64,000 bases of DNA from Edaphochlamys debaryana (lineage: Eukaryota > Chlorophyta > Chlorophyceae > Chlamydomonadales). Shown piece by piece: positions 21,401 to 31,402 of this stretch. Below the pieces are notes generated by a model. That model was not told the origin of the DNA. It worked only from the letters and a program-made list of their open reading frames with translations, and searched no databases. Where the stretch lies: the NCBI GenBank assembly GCA_016858145.1, contig JAEHOE010000027.1, forward strand, positions 186,001-250,000. The letters are read 5' to 3'. The stretch's first letter is position 1; every line of letters begins with the position of its first letter. The position numbers and the translations under genes were made by a program.

Positions 21401-23267
21401 TGCCGGCCTCTAGCCCCTCTGTCTGCTCTGGGCCCATCGGGGCCTGGGCGCTGGCCTCCCGGGGGCCCGCAGCTTCAGCTTCAGTAAGGGCTGGGTCCGT
21501 CTCTGCCTCTACGCCCTCCTGCGCCGCCTCCGCCCCTGCAGTGCCCCCGGTAAGGGAAACCCCCGGTTTTGGGCCTTTAGGGGCGCTGGTGGCCGCTTCG
21601 GGGGCATGGGCAGGGCTGATGGCGGTCGTGGGGTGATCGGCTGTGCACATGCCCGCCCCTTGCGGTGTGGCCTGGGACGGCTCGAGGCCCGCCGCGGCAC
21701 GGGACGACGGGTCCATGGCCTCACCTTGCTCCAGCGCCGGTTCCACCGGGGAAAGTCGCCCCCCAGGATCAGCATCCTTCAGCACCTCCGCCTCCGCCTC
21801 CGCCTGAGGCTCTGCCTGCGCGTCTGCCTGCGAGTCCGCCGGCGCCTCTGCCTGAGGCTCTGGCTCTGGCTCTGCCTGAGGTTCGGCCTGAGGCTCGGCC
21901 TGAGGCTCGGACGGAGCCTCCGACGGAGCCTCTGCCTGTGCCTCCCCGCCAACCTCTGCCTGTGCCTCTGCCTGAGCCTCCACCTGAGGCTCTGCCTGCG
22001 TCTCCGCCCGAGCCGCGGCAGGAGCCTCCGCCTGAGCGTCCGCCTCCGCTTCATCCTCCGCCTGAGCCTCCGCCTCCGCCTTCGCGTGAGCCTCCGCCTG
22101 AGCGTCTTCCGCAGCCTTCGCCGCAGCCTCCGCCTGAGCCTCCATCTCGACTGGGGGCTGTGCCGCCTCCGGCGCTGCCACCGCAGAGGCAGCCCCGCTG
22201 GCTGCACCCCCAGTGCTCACCAGGGCTTTGGCGCTACTGACGGTAGACGCACCGACGGCGGCCGGCTGTCCGGCAGGCCCTGCCTCCCCGGCCTTGGCCC
22301 CCTCACCGCCGCCGCCCTCGTCGCCGCTGCCGGTGCTCTCAGCCGCCTTGTTGGCACGTGACGGCCCCGCCGCCTTTTCGCCCTCTAGCACGACCGTCCC
22401 GTCGGACAGCACACGCAGCAGACACGTTCGGCCCTTCACGACGTCTAGAGCGTCCAGCACGGCCTGAACGGCCGTGAGCCGGAAGCGGCTGCCGTCCCGC
22501 CGGACCAGGGTGGCCTCATGCGCTTGCAGGCCTGTGCCGCCCGGCTGCGCAGCGAAGTGCACCCGCACCGGGAAGGCGCCTGGCGGGCTGCCGATGCCGT
22601 GTTCTGGGAAGGCGGCCGCGACGGCGGCGCTGGTCAACCGAAGCGTGTTTTTCTCACGCACGACGGAGAATACAGCAGCGGCTGCTGCTGCTGCGGTGGC
22701 GGCTGTGGCTGTGGCGGTGGCGGTGGCTGTGGCGGAGGTCCGGCTGGCGCCTTTGGGGCCGTCACCGCCGGGCACCTGGACAGCTGTGGTAGCAGTGCCG
22801 CCGTTGGCAACATTGGGATGGCCGTCGACAGCGCTGCTCTTGCACTGCGGGCGCTTACTGCGAGTGCCGCTCTCGGCGCGGGCATGAGCGGCGGCCGGGC
22901 GGCTCGGCGCCGCCGCCGGCGGTGGCTCGGGAGGGCCATGCCGGCGCAAGTGCGGTCCACGCTCCTTGGCGCTATTGCTCCGAACAGGCCCTCCAGATTC
23001 CGGAGGCTTGCCCGCTTCAGGGGAACTTGCTGCCGCAGGGGACTTCGCCGCCGCAGGGGACTTGGCCGCTGACCCGGCCCCGCTCCGACGGCTTGCCCGC
23101 AACACGGGTCCTGCTGGCGGTGCGACTGGGCTTCGTGAGTCATTCCCTGGCTCCCTGAGCCGCCGCCGCTTGGGGCTGGGCTGCGCATCGGGCGGCTCAT
23201 GCCTGGCTGCTGCTGCAGCTGCCGCACTGCCTCTGCATGGTGGGGGCTCTCCGTCGGTGGGCCGCAT
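18466..23267 (-). CDS. Acidic Ala/Glu/Gln-rich protein with one divergent repeat domain
   Basis: Seven exons: 23267-20166, 19989-19837, 19673-19587, 19410-19303, 19156-18989, 18872-18744 and 18618-18466, 1,299 residues. The N-terminus is basic and disordered, with an SPKRRRLREP stretch that could be a nuclear localisation signal. Residues about 195-295 (NTLRLTSAAVAAAFPEHG ... DGTVVLEGEKA) look like a divergent copy of the repeat domain in the adjacent SET protein. Two QAEA/QAEP tracts follow (about 372-496 and 802-892), plus five degenerate segments around GTCA/GSCT motifs. Six small exons, all phase 0 at both ends, add acidic segments, one with 12 or more Glu in a row. The protein may be nuclear and mostly unstructured. 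The stop lies only about 170 nt before the SET-gene ATG, with no TGTAA between, so the two may be one gene. Confidence 0.75.
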
Positions 23268-24297
23268 GGCGCCCTACATTGACCAAACCGCCAGCACGTT
23301 GGCCCTGCGGCGGGAGGGAAGGCGCTATGACGTGGGGGCTATCTAAGAGTCCGATAGGGAGGGCCAGCAACGGTCCTGGTGGTGCAGCATGTGCCGCTCC
23401 TTTGCCTTCAAAGCCTTCCGTGGCGGCCCGGAGGCCCGTGCGGGTTTTGAGGGTGCGGCTGCCCTGGTCAGACAGCGCGAGCCCAGCAGCCTTCTCTATG
23501 ACTACACGCCCAGGTGGTGTACAGGGAGCACAGAGAGGAAGCGCACAACCGACACACTCGCGGACGTTAATTCCGTCCGGCGCTCACCTTGGACCGCACG
23601 GACACCAGTCTCGCGAGCAATCTAAGCCAGTGTGTCGCGTTTTATGAGACCCAGGATGCCGCGGGTGGGGGCTGGGCCTGCACCGAAACTAGTCTGAGCC
23701 TACCGCCTACCCCCGACACCGTGTCAGGCAGTGCTTGAAGCAAGAAAAGAAAGTCTTAAAGCGCTAAAGACGATAACCGTGGCAGGCTCGGTGGGAAAAC
23801 ACCGCTGAGGGTCCGGCCAGATTGTCGTGTATGTCGCGAGTCCGTGTATGATGCTCAAGGCAAGCGTGGTAACTTGCAAATCCGTAGCCGGTCTGAGAAG
23901 CTGACAGCTGCACGGATCGCCAGGTGTGCCCTGTGCCAATGAGCCCAGAGCCCCAGCGTGCCCGGTGCCTATACCGCCCTCGTTCTTGACAATATACCAC
24001 AAACACTGCGTGCGATAATCTGCCCAGCTGCTTCTACACGCAAGACCCGATCATCAATCCTGGCCAACGTCGCGAGCGCGACCTAGCGCCACAGCAGGTG
24101 CCTCACGGCTTGCTACTTGCTGGAGAGCTGAAGTAGTGTGCAGAGTCGTGGGCTGCGCCTCTAGACGAGTCTCGGCGTCCACAGCCCGCACCCAACGGCG
24201 GGCTGGAGCCCCCTCTGCAGGATCTAGCCCTCCCCAACTCTCCCCCTGTAACTCTGGGGGACAAGTTGCAGTGCACACGGCGAGCGGTCTAGAAGGA
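23268..24297. other. Divergent promoter region
   Basis: Separates the acidic protein gene (-) from the SDR42E1-like gene (+). No TATA box, RNA gene or repeat was recognised. Confidence 0.55.
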
Positions 24298-26932
24298 ATG
24301 CTGTCACTTCTACAAGCACAGCCCGGCGCAACCTCACCGGAGCATGCCACCACCCGCCGGGCGCTCATCACCGGGGGCTGCGGCTTCCTGGGCTTCCACC
24401 TGGCCACCTCCCTGGTCGTGCAGTACGGCATCGATGTCGTACTGCTAGACCTGGCGCCCCCCGCCGTACCACTGCTGCCCGGGATGGAGTTCGTGGAGGG
24501 CAGCGTTGCGGACGCAGCGGTGGTCGACAAGGCGGTTTCCAGCGGCGTGGTGAGATGGGATTTGCGGCATGGTGCATATCCATGGACCGGACCGCACACC
24601 GGGCGCCCGCCGCAACAGCCAGGTCATCGCCGACCCACATGCCGGCCCACGTGCGCAGGACGCCGTGTTCCACGTGGCGTCGTACGGCATGTCGGGCAGG
24701 GAGCTCCGCAATCTGCGCCAGATCGAGGCGGTCAACGTGGGCGGCACGCGGCACGTCATCGACGCCTGCGTGCGGCACGGCGTGCCCCGCCTCGTCTACG
24801 TGTCCACATGCAACGTCATCTTTGTGGGCAGGTGAGCAGCACAAACCGCAGCTTTAGGCGGACTCAGATTGATGGGCAGGGGCCGGTTATGCTGCGCTAC
24901 AGCTGCCTGATGGGTGAGGGGTGCACGCCGCTGACGCCGAGTGCCCGGCGTGGAGGGAGGCGGGGAGCAGTGCCTCCCCCTCCTCACCTCACCTTCCCTA
25001 CCGTATCTGTTGAGGACGCGGGCCCGGACACGGTTGTCTGCCCTTGCCCACACTCGCGACTCCTGCCCCCACCACCCACCCCGCCGCCGCCTGCCAGGCG
25101 CATCGACGGGGGCGATGAGACCGCCCCCTACCCCCCCGACTCGGCCTACAAGGACGCATACAGCGCCACCAAGGCAGCCGCGGAGAAGCTCGTCCTAACC
25201 GCCAACGGCACGCCCCTGCGGCCGCCTGCGTCACGTGCGCCCACAGCAGCAGCGGCGGCCGAGACGCCCAGCCCCGACTCGCAACGCCGGCGCTCGGGCG
25301 CAGAGGCGGGCCCGGGGCCGGGCTCCTCCTCCTCCTCTTCCGCCTCCTCCGCGGCTGCCGCTGCTGCTGCCACTGCTGCTGCCAAGAAGCGGGGCGCGGC
25401 TGCGGCGGCGGTTGGCGCGGTTAATGCGGTTGGAGCGGGCCCGGCTCCCCCGGTGCTGCGCACGTGCGCGGTGCGCTCGACGGGCATCTGGGGCCCGGGC
25501 GAGACGCGGCACCAGCCCCGCGTCATCCGCATGGTGCGCATGGGCCTCTTCCTGGCCACCTTCGGGGCGCGGTCCAACCTCAGCGACTGGTGGGTGACCG
25601 AGGACCGTAGGGGGGGGTGGGACAGGGTGGTGGCCCGTGGAGCTGGATGCTGGATCGCGTAGGAAAGGGTTGGTTTATGCCTGATCTGGCCCGGGGTCAG
25701 ACCGAAGGAAGAGCTCTTGGGCTCTGGTCTCCGCCTAGGGGGCTTGGTGCTGGAGGGCAGGAGGGCCTGCCACAGCGCTTGGCACATCTTGCACCGAGTG
25801 TCCGTCCGACATGGAGAGACAGTTGATAGCCCATCTCCACGTGCTTGCAGGATCCACGTCAACAACCTCGTGCAGCTGCTCATAAGGGCAGAGGCGGCGC
25901 TGCGGCCGTCGCAGGCGGGGCCGGCAGGGGCAGAGGCGGCGCGGGCTGCCGTGCCCCGAACCAACGCGGGGGCGGAGGCCGGGGCCCGGGGCGGCGCAAT
26001 GGAGCCGGTGGCGGCGGGGCAGGTGTACTACGCCTCGGACGGAGCGCCCATCAACAACTTCCTGCATGTGGGTCGGGGCACGGCGGCAGGAGCGGGCGAC
26101 AGGACACAGGAGCGGGCGTGGTGCGGGGGGCCGGGGCACAAGGGAACCGCCAAGCTGCCTTTTGGGTGGCTGTCGACCTCCCTTTCCTGCCCCCGCACCT
26201 AGCACAGGGGCCGCTGCTCCTAGCACATGGGCAGACGATCTTACACCAGCTCCTCACCACCCGGCCCACTACTCACTGCTCGCGTGCCGTGTGCCCCTCC
26301 AACGTCCTGGCCCCCCGACCTCCGCAGTTCAAGCCCATGATCGAGGGCCTCGGCTACCACTACCCCTCCCTCAACGTGCCCTTCGGCCTCGTGTACGGCA
26401 TCGCAGCGGCCCTGGAGGTGGCGTGGCCCCTGCTCAAGTAAGCCCCCGCAGCGTGACTTCATGGCCCCCTGGCGCCTTCCGGGCTGGCGCCGTACGCATC
26501 CGCCCACAAGCTCCTGACCATGATCCGCGTCCTTCCGGGATCTTTGACACGTGCCTGCCGTACGTCAGGGGGTCTCCTTAACGCCCTTTGTGTCGGCCCT
26601 GCGCTCGGCCCCGCAGGCACGTGCTGTCGGAGCCGCTGCTGACGCGGATGGAGGTGGACAAATGCGCCGTGAGCCACTGGTTCGACATCTCCAAGGCGCG
26701 GCGCGATCTGGGCTACGAGCCGGCCGTGTACGACAGATCCGAGTGCGTACGGCACATGGCGGCGCAGGGCCTGGCGAAGGGCGGCAAAGCGGTGGCGGGC
26801 GCAAGGCGGGAAGGAGATGTGCTCCCGACGGCGACCGTGTGGCGGGGGAGGCTGCTGGGGCTGGCGATGACTGGGTCAGTGGCCCTGGCGGCGGCGGCGG
26901 TGGCGTACCGAGTGAGGAGCAGCAGCCGCTGA
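24298..26932 (+). CDS. SDR42E1-like short-chain dehydrogenase / 3-beta-HSD family
   Basis: Six exons: 24298-24549, 24659-24831, 25098-25589, 25851-26067, 26328-26437 and 26617-26932, 519 residues. The N-terminus has the NAD(P)-binding [32 protein letters not shown], the catalytic YSATK and STGIWGPGE follow, and then [26 protein letters not shown] and [10 protein letters not shown]. This order matches extended SDRs of the SDR42E type, which act on sterol-like or other lipid substrates. A C-terminal segment ([16 protein letters not shown]) may anchor it in a membrane. About 75 residues of Ser/Ala-rich sequence are inserted after the YSATK helix, before the [15 protein letters not shown] block, and about 40 in exon 4; both are absent from the animal family as I know it. 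The substrate is unknown. Confidence 0.9.
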
Positions 26933-27020
26933 GGGGAGCTGTGAGGCTGGCTGGCGCGGTGGAGGCTGGCGTTACATTGATGTGGCTGGTGCTGATGCAG
27001 AGCGAACGCGGTTATGCTCA

Positions 27021-27025
27021 TGTAA
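27021..27025 (+). terminator. TGTAA poly(A) signal candidate
   Basis: TGTAA 89 nt after the SDR42E1-like stop. Confidence 0.6.
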
Positions 27026-27241
27026 GTTCCATACGGTATTTTTGGGCTGAGCCGCCGCCGTCAGGCTCTTCGGGCGGCGAAGCCCCCGGCCTGTGTCACA
27101 CAAAAACATGCGATTCACGCCTAGCCCGCGATGCCACAAGCTTAGCAGATGGATGAGGGGCTCAGCCCTTTTTCGCCCCCATGGGGGCGCCCCGCTTGTC
27201 ACGCTTCCTCCTGGTTGCAGCAACAGTGTGTCTTCTCCAGT

Positions 27242-27246
27242 TTACA
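27242..27246 (-). terminator. TGTAA poly(A) signal candidate (minus strand)
   Basis: TTACA on the plus strand. It would give IspD a 3' UTR of about 720 nt that contains the exon-derived repeats. Confidence 0.35.
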
Positions 27247-27776
27247 AGTTGGAACACACGGCAACCGCCCAGCCCTGCTCACGCTGGGGGGCATGAATGC
27301 CTCAGGCCCTGCCTCAGCCCGCACGCCCAGTCTCTTGGGCCCTACCTCAGGGTATCAAGGCCAACACGCCGTGAGCTCGTGAGCTCACTCCTGGCTTGAA
27401 GGATTGTCTGCTTACCAGTCTTAATCACACAGCTCTTGGAGCTTCAGCAGACCGTGCCCAGCAAATGTCTAAGCCCCTGCCGTTTGCCCCCTAGTCGTAC
27501 TAGCTCTTTGGCACTGGCGAAGCCCTCCCATGCCTTCGAGACAACCCCCGTCATTGCTCACCCCACATGCCGTGATCCGCCATCGCAACGCAACGCGTCG
27601 ACAACTGACCCACCAAGCCCCCCAGAGGTCCACCCCAACTCGCGTCGCGGCACGCAACTTCAAAACCAGACGGCAACCTGAGGAGCTCACGTCGCCACCG
27701 CCCCCACATGCTGCCAAGAAGCGTGATTGTCTCAATGCATGCGTCCACCGCCGGCGCCCAAAGCCACCCCACGCTC

Positions 27777-27990
27777 AACACAACGCGCCTCGTATCCCAC
27801 AGGACGTTCCTCGCGCCGCCACGAGCTGCTTGACCGCTCATCCAAACCACCCCTAACCACAGCACGCGCCTCACCCCGCCTCACGCCGCCGCGGGATGCT
27901 GCTTGGCCGCCCGTCCAATTCACCTCTGACCACAGCACGCGCCTCATCCACCACCCACAGCACGCGCCTCACGCCGCCACGGGCTGCTTG
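27777..27990. repeat. Imperfect repeats derived from the IspD terminal exon
   Basis: CACAGCACGCGCCTCA occurs at 27858-27873, 27931-27946 and 27956-27971; the last copy contains the IspD stop codon. A more diverged start lies near 27777. Following blocks of CGCCGCC-CGGG-TGCTTGGC type recur too, so the last codons of IspD seem to have been duplicated into its 3' flank. Confidence 0.75.
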
Positions 27991-30296
27991 GCGGCTGCGT
28001 GCTCGTCCAGGAACTTCTCGGCGACGGCCATGTCGTCGGGCGTGGTGACCTTGATGTTTGTGTAGGCGCCGGGCGTGATCTTGACGGGGCGACCCATGGC
28101 CTCGATGATGGACACGTCGTCGGTGACCTGGGTTGGTGGGTTGGTGGATTGGTGGGGTTGGTGGGGTGGTTGGGAGCAGTCCTGGGCGGACCCGTTCTAA
28201 CACTTCACGCCACTGCGGGCTTAACTGTTATGGTACCCTCGTCCTCTCATGCCAGTGCTGCCACTGGCGGCGGGCTAGCGGCTACCCTCACCCCCGATAA
28301 CCAGCACAGCACAGAAGGCCCCTCCAACCCTTTCCCTATCCTGGCCCCCTCGTCGCCCCCACCCCCCACCTCCTAGGCCGAAGTCGATGTTTACCCCCAT
28401 CCCCACCTCGAGGTTCTCCTTCTTGACCAGCTCGAAACCCGCCCGCAGCAGCTCGGGCCGGATGCACTGCGGCGTCTGCACCTCCCACAGCTTGGCGCGC
28501 TGCAGCGTCTTCACCACGGTCAGGTCGGGGTTGACCTCCTTGATGGTGGGCTTGACCTGGGGCGTGGGGGTGGGGGACACCGGGTCGGGGTGTGTGTGGA
28601 ACCAGGCCGGGGCCGTAGGAAACGAGGGCGGCGCGTGTGGGCAGGTCGCTAGGGGCCCCAAGCCACGGGGAACACGATGTTTGGAGCATCGGATGGTTAC
28701 CCGGAGCTTCCGGGGCAGAGCGCTCGGGTTCTGACAGGCGGCTTCAAGCCTCAGGCCAAGCCCGTGTCACACCGCAGCCACGTGCTGGCTTGCAGTTCCC
28801 TCCCTGGTGGCTTCCCCCAAGCCCCCCTCCCCTCGGCCCGAGATCAATCCCCTCGGGAACCATACCCATCCAACCCCACCCCTCCCAGTCCCACCCAGCG
28901 CCTCCTCAGCCCCACCCAGCGTCCCTTCCTCCCAACAGTGCCCTGGTCCTTCAGATTCCCAGCCGGTGCCTGTCGCCTTCTAGCCCCTCCGAGACAGCTT
29001 AGCTCCACCCTGCGCCCAGCCCCTCCCAGCCCCACCCCGCGCCCAGCCCCTCCCCGCCCCAACCCAACCCACACAACGCCCACCCCCTACCGACCCCGTC
29101 TGGCGCCTTAACGCAGTCTTCTAGCCTGCCTGCCTCTCCTACCCTCCCAGATCCACCATCTCCACCTGCCATCCCTCTCTCCCAGCCCCACCTACTGTCC
29201 CTCCCTCCCAGCCCCAGACCACGACCTCCAAGCACCTCCCAAGCATTCTCCCTCCTATCCAAGCCAGAATCCTGTGTCCCTTGGTCCTTGCCCAACCCAG
29301 CATCAGCTCAGGCCCCGCCCCATCACGCCCTCCACACCCGCCCGGGTCCTTCCCACACCGCCCAACCGTCCCTTATTCCCAGCACCTCTCAGCTCCACGT
29401 AGCACACCTTTTACTAGCATCCACCAAGCGAGCCTCTTCCCGGCCTCACCCAGCGCCTCCCCAAACCCGCCCATCGCCCTCCCTCGGCCCCGAGCAGAAG
29501 TTCCGTAGCCGCACCCAGAGCCCCGCCCTGCCAGCCCCACCCAGCAACCCCCTCCAGGTATTCTTGTAGGCCTCTATCTAGCCTACCCATCGCCTGCCCA
29601 GTCTTGCTCAGAGGGCCAAGCCCAAGGTCCCCCACCGTCCCTCCACGCCCCACCCACCTGCACACCCAGTACCGCCGCGCCCACAGTCAGACCGTCCTGC
29701 ATGCACTTCCGCGCGTCCGCCGCCGTCACCAGCGGGCGCGCAGAGTCGTGCACGGCCACGATAGCGGCCGAGGGGGAGACCTGCTGCAGGCCGTTGTAGA
29801 CCGAGTCCTGGCGCTCGGCGCCGGGCAGGGCCCACTTGAAGGTGATGGACTTGGGAAGGCCGGGGAAGCGCTTCTCAAACAGGTCGCGCCACGACGGGTC
29901 GCACACGATCACAATCTCGCCGACCTCCGGCATGTGCGCGAACATCTCCAGAGAGTAGGTGGCGATGGGCTGGCCGCGCAGCTCAAGGTACTGCTTGGGG
30001 ATGGCCGCGCCCATGCGCTTGCCGACGCCACCCGCGAGCAGCACAACCGACACCGAGCCCTTCTCCAGCGTTGTCGCAGCCGGAGCAGCTGCACGGACGA
30101 CGACCGCCGTAGTGCGCGCGCGCGCGTCGGGTGCGCGAGCAAGGCGACCGCATTGCCGAGGCGACGCGCTGGCCGGGCGAGCAACGCCAAACGGAGCTAC
30201 ATATCGAGCAGAGGAGGTTTTTAGGGAGATTGGCAGCGCCTGTGCGCTGCGAGCGGCGTCGCATCGCTGAGCAGCAATACGCTGAGTTTGGAGCAT
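27969..30296 (-). CDS. ispD: 2-C-methyl-D-erythritol 4-phosphate cytidylyltransferase, plastid
   Basis: Three exons, 30296-29658, 28556-28407 and 28127-27969, encode 315 residues, all joined in phase 0. The enzyme transfers CMP from CTP to MEP, the third step of the plastid MEP isoprenoid pathway. It shows the nucleotide-binding [19 protein letters not shown], then the family VHDSARPLV (usually VHDAARP) and the C-terminal VTDD and NIKVTTPDD motifs. The first 75 or so residues are rich in Ala, Arg and Ser with few acidic residues, which fits a ch loroplast transit peptide. The mature part has the usual IspD length. Intron 1 is 1.1 kb and packed with C-rich imperfect repeats. The start at 30294-30296 is the first ATG in frame before the leader. 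Confidence 0.95.
28557..29657. repeat. Pyrimidine-rich, imperfectly repetitive IspD intron
   Basis: Long stretches are made of CCCAGCCCCACCC- and CCCTCCCAGCCCC-like units on the plus strand, with no regular period I could fix. No coding exon is seen inside. Confidence 0.7.
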
Positions 30297-31402
30297 TTTG
30301 TCAATTGAGTGGCCTGGTGGGGTTCAGCTCGAAGATACGGTTGCTCACACCAGCGACCCAGTTCGCGCTCAGGTTTGCGCGGGAGCGCGGGCATCGGCAT
30401 CGGCGATCCATGCGCCGTACCATACACCGTGCCTCCAGACATACCTGCGGGCTTGCCTCGTCTGCCCTCGTGCACGAGCCAAATTGCCGACCTAAAGGCA
30501 TAAGTGCGGGCTCCTGTGGCCTCCGGTCATGTCCTTGGACAGGAGGGGGCTGCAGCCAAAGGGCAGCCACCCTGCCGACATGCCTCGTGAGCTTGCACCC
30601 TGTGGACTGTCTACGCCCCGTTGTCTATAATAACCCTGTGGACTGTCAAGGTCTCGACTTGTCCTGCAAGGTCTCCCGCGCTGTGACGCTCCGCAACTCG
30701 CCAGTCGGCTCACGGCTGCTCACATACTCGTCAGGACGGAGGATGCGCCCCTCGGTTCCTTCAGACCTAAGGCTAACACGGAGCAATGCCGCCCCCGGCA
30801 TCCTCCGTCCGCCTCCAGCCTCTCAACCGCCCTGGGGCCTGGGCCGGCCTCCATACCAGCGACTCTACCTGCTGTCTGGCTCGCCACACTCTGCTCTGCG
30901 CCCTAGCGCATCGTCTGAGGCAGATTGCCCTCCCATCTGTACCGTGGTCTCCTGTCACACACCCGACTTCCGGCTGCTATCTAAGAGCCATTCCGAGCTA
31001 CTTCCTCGCCACGTCCATGCACGGCCCCACACGTGCGCAATGCATGCATTACCATGCCTGCTATCCTATTCGTGCCTCAGCGGAGCTATGGGCTGCGCGC
31101 CCTGCTCTTGCGCTACCGGTACCACCCGCCGACCCACCAGCAGCCTCAGCACATCCCCCCCCTGCCCATCTCCCCGTCCTTCCTTCAGGCCTGGTGCATA
31201 CCGCTACAGCACGCCTCCTTGCTTGCTCAGCACGCTGGGCCACCATCACTAATGCAGGAGCGTCCCAGCATCCCGCCGCATTGCGGCGGCTCCCCTCGAG
31301 AACGGACGGAAGGTGTTTACCTGCCTCCATCCCCTTACCGCCGCATGTGCTCTCATTTGGTTCTCCCAGCTTGTTCCTTTGCTCCTACACAAGTCCGGCC
31401 CC
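30297..31402. other. IspD upstream region
   Basis: Contains the IspD promoter and the 3' flank of the armadillo-like gene; both run on the minus strand. A 26-bp sequence at 30611-30636 recurs exactly at 48403-48428. No TGTAA for the upstream gene was spotted. Confidence 0.5.
30611..30636. repeat. Dispersed repeat, copy 1
   Basis: Twenty-six bases, core TTGTCTATAATAACCC, are identical to 48403-48428. Weaker similarity continues downstream in both places up to a TCCTGC. Confidence 0.85.

Larger units (their letters stand above)
26933..27968. other. Convergent intergenic / 3' UTR region
   Basis: Between the SDR gene (+) and IspD (-). It holds TGTAA for each strand (27021 and 27242) and, at about 27777-27968, repeats derived from the end of IspD. 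Confidence 0.6.

Noticed and set aside
30120..31250. Plus-strand 373-codon open frame over the IspD start
   Set aside because: It is antisense to the IspD first exon and has no recognisable domain.
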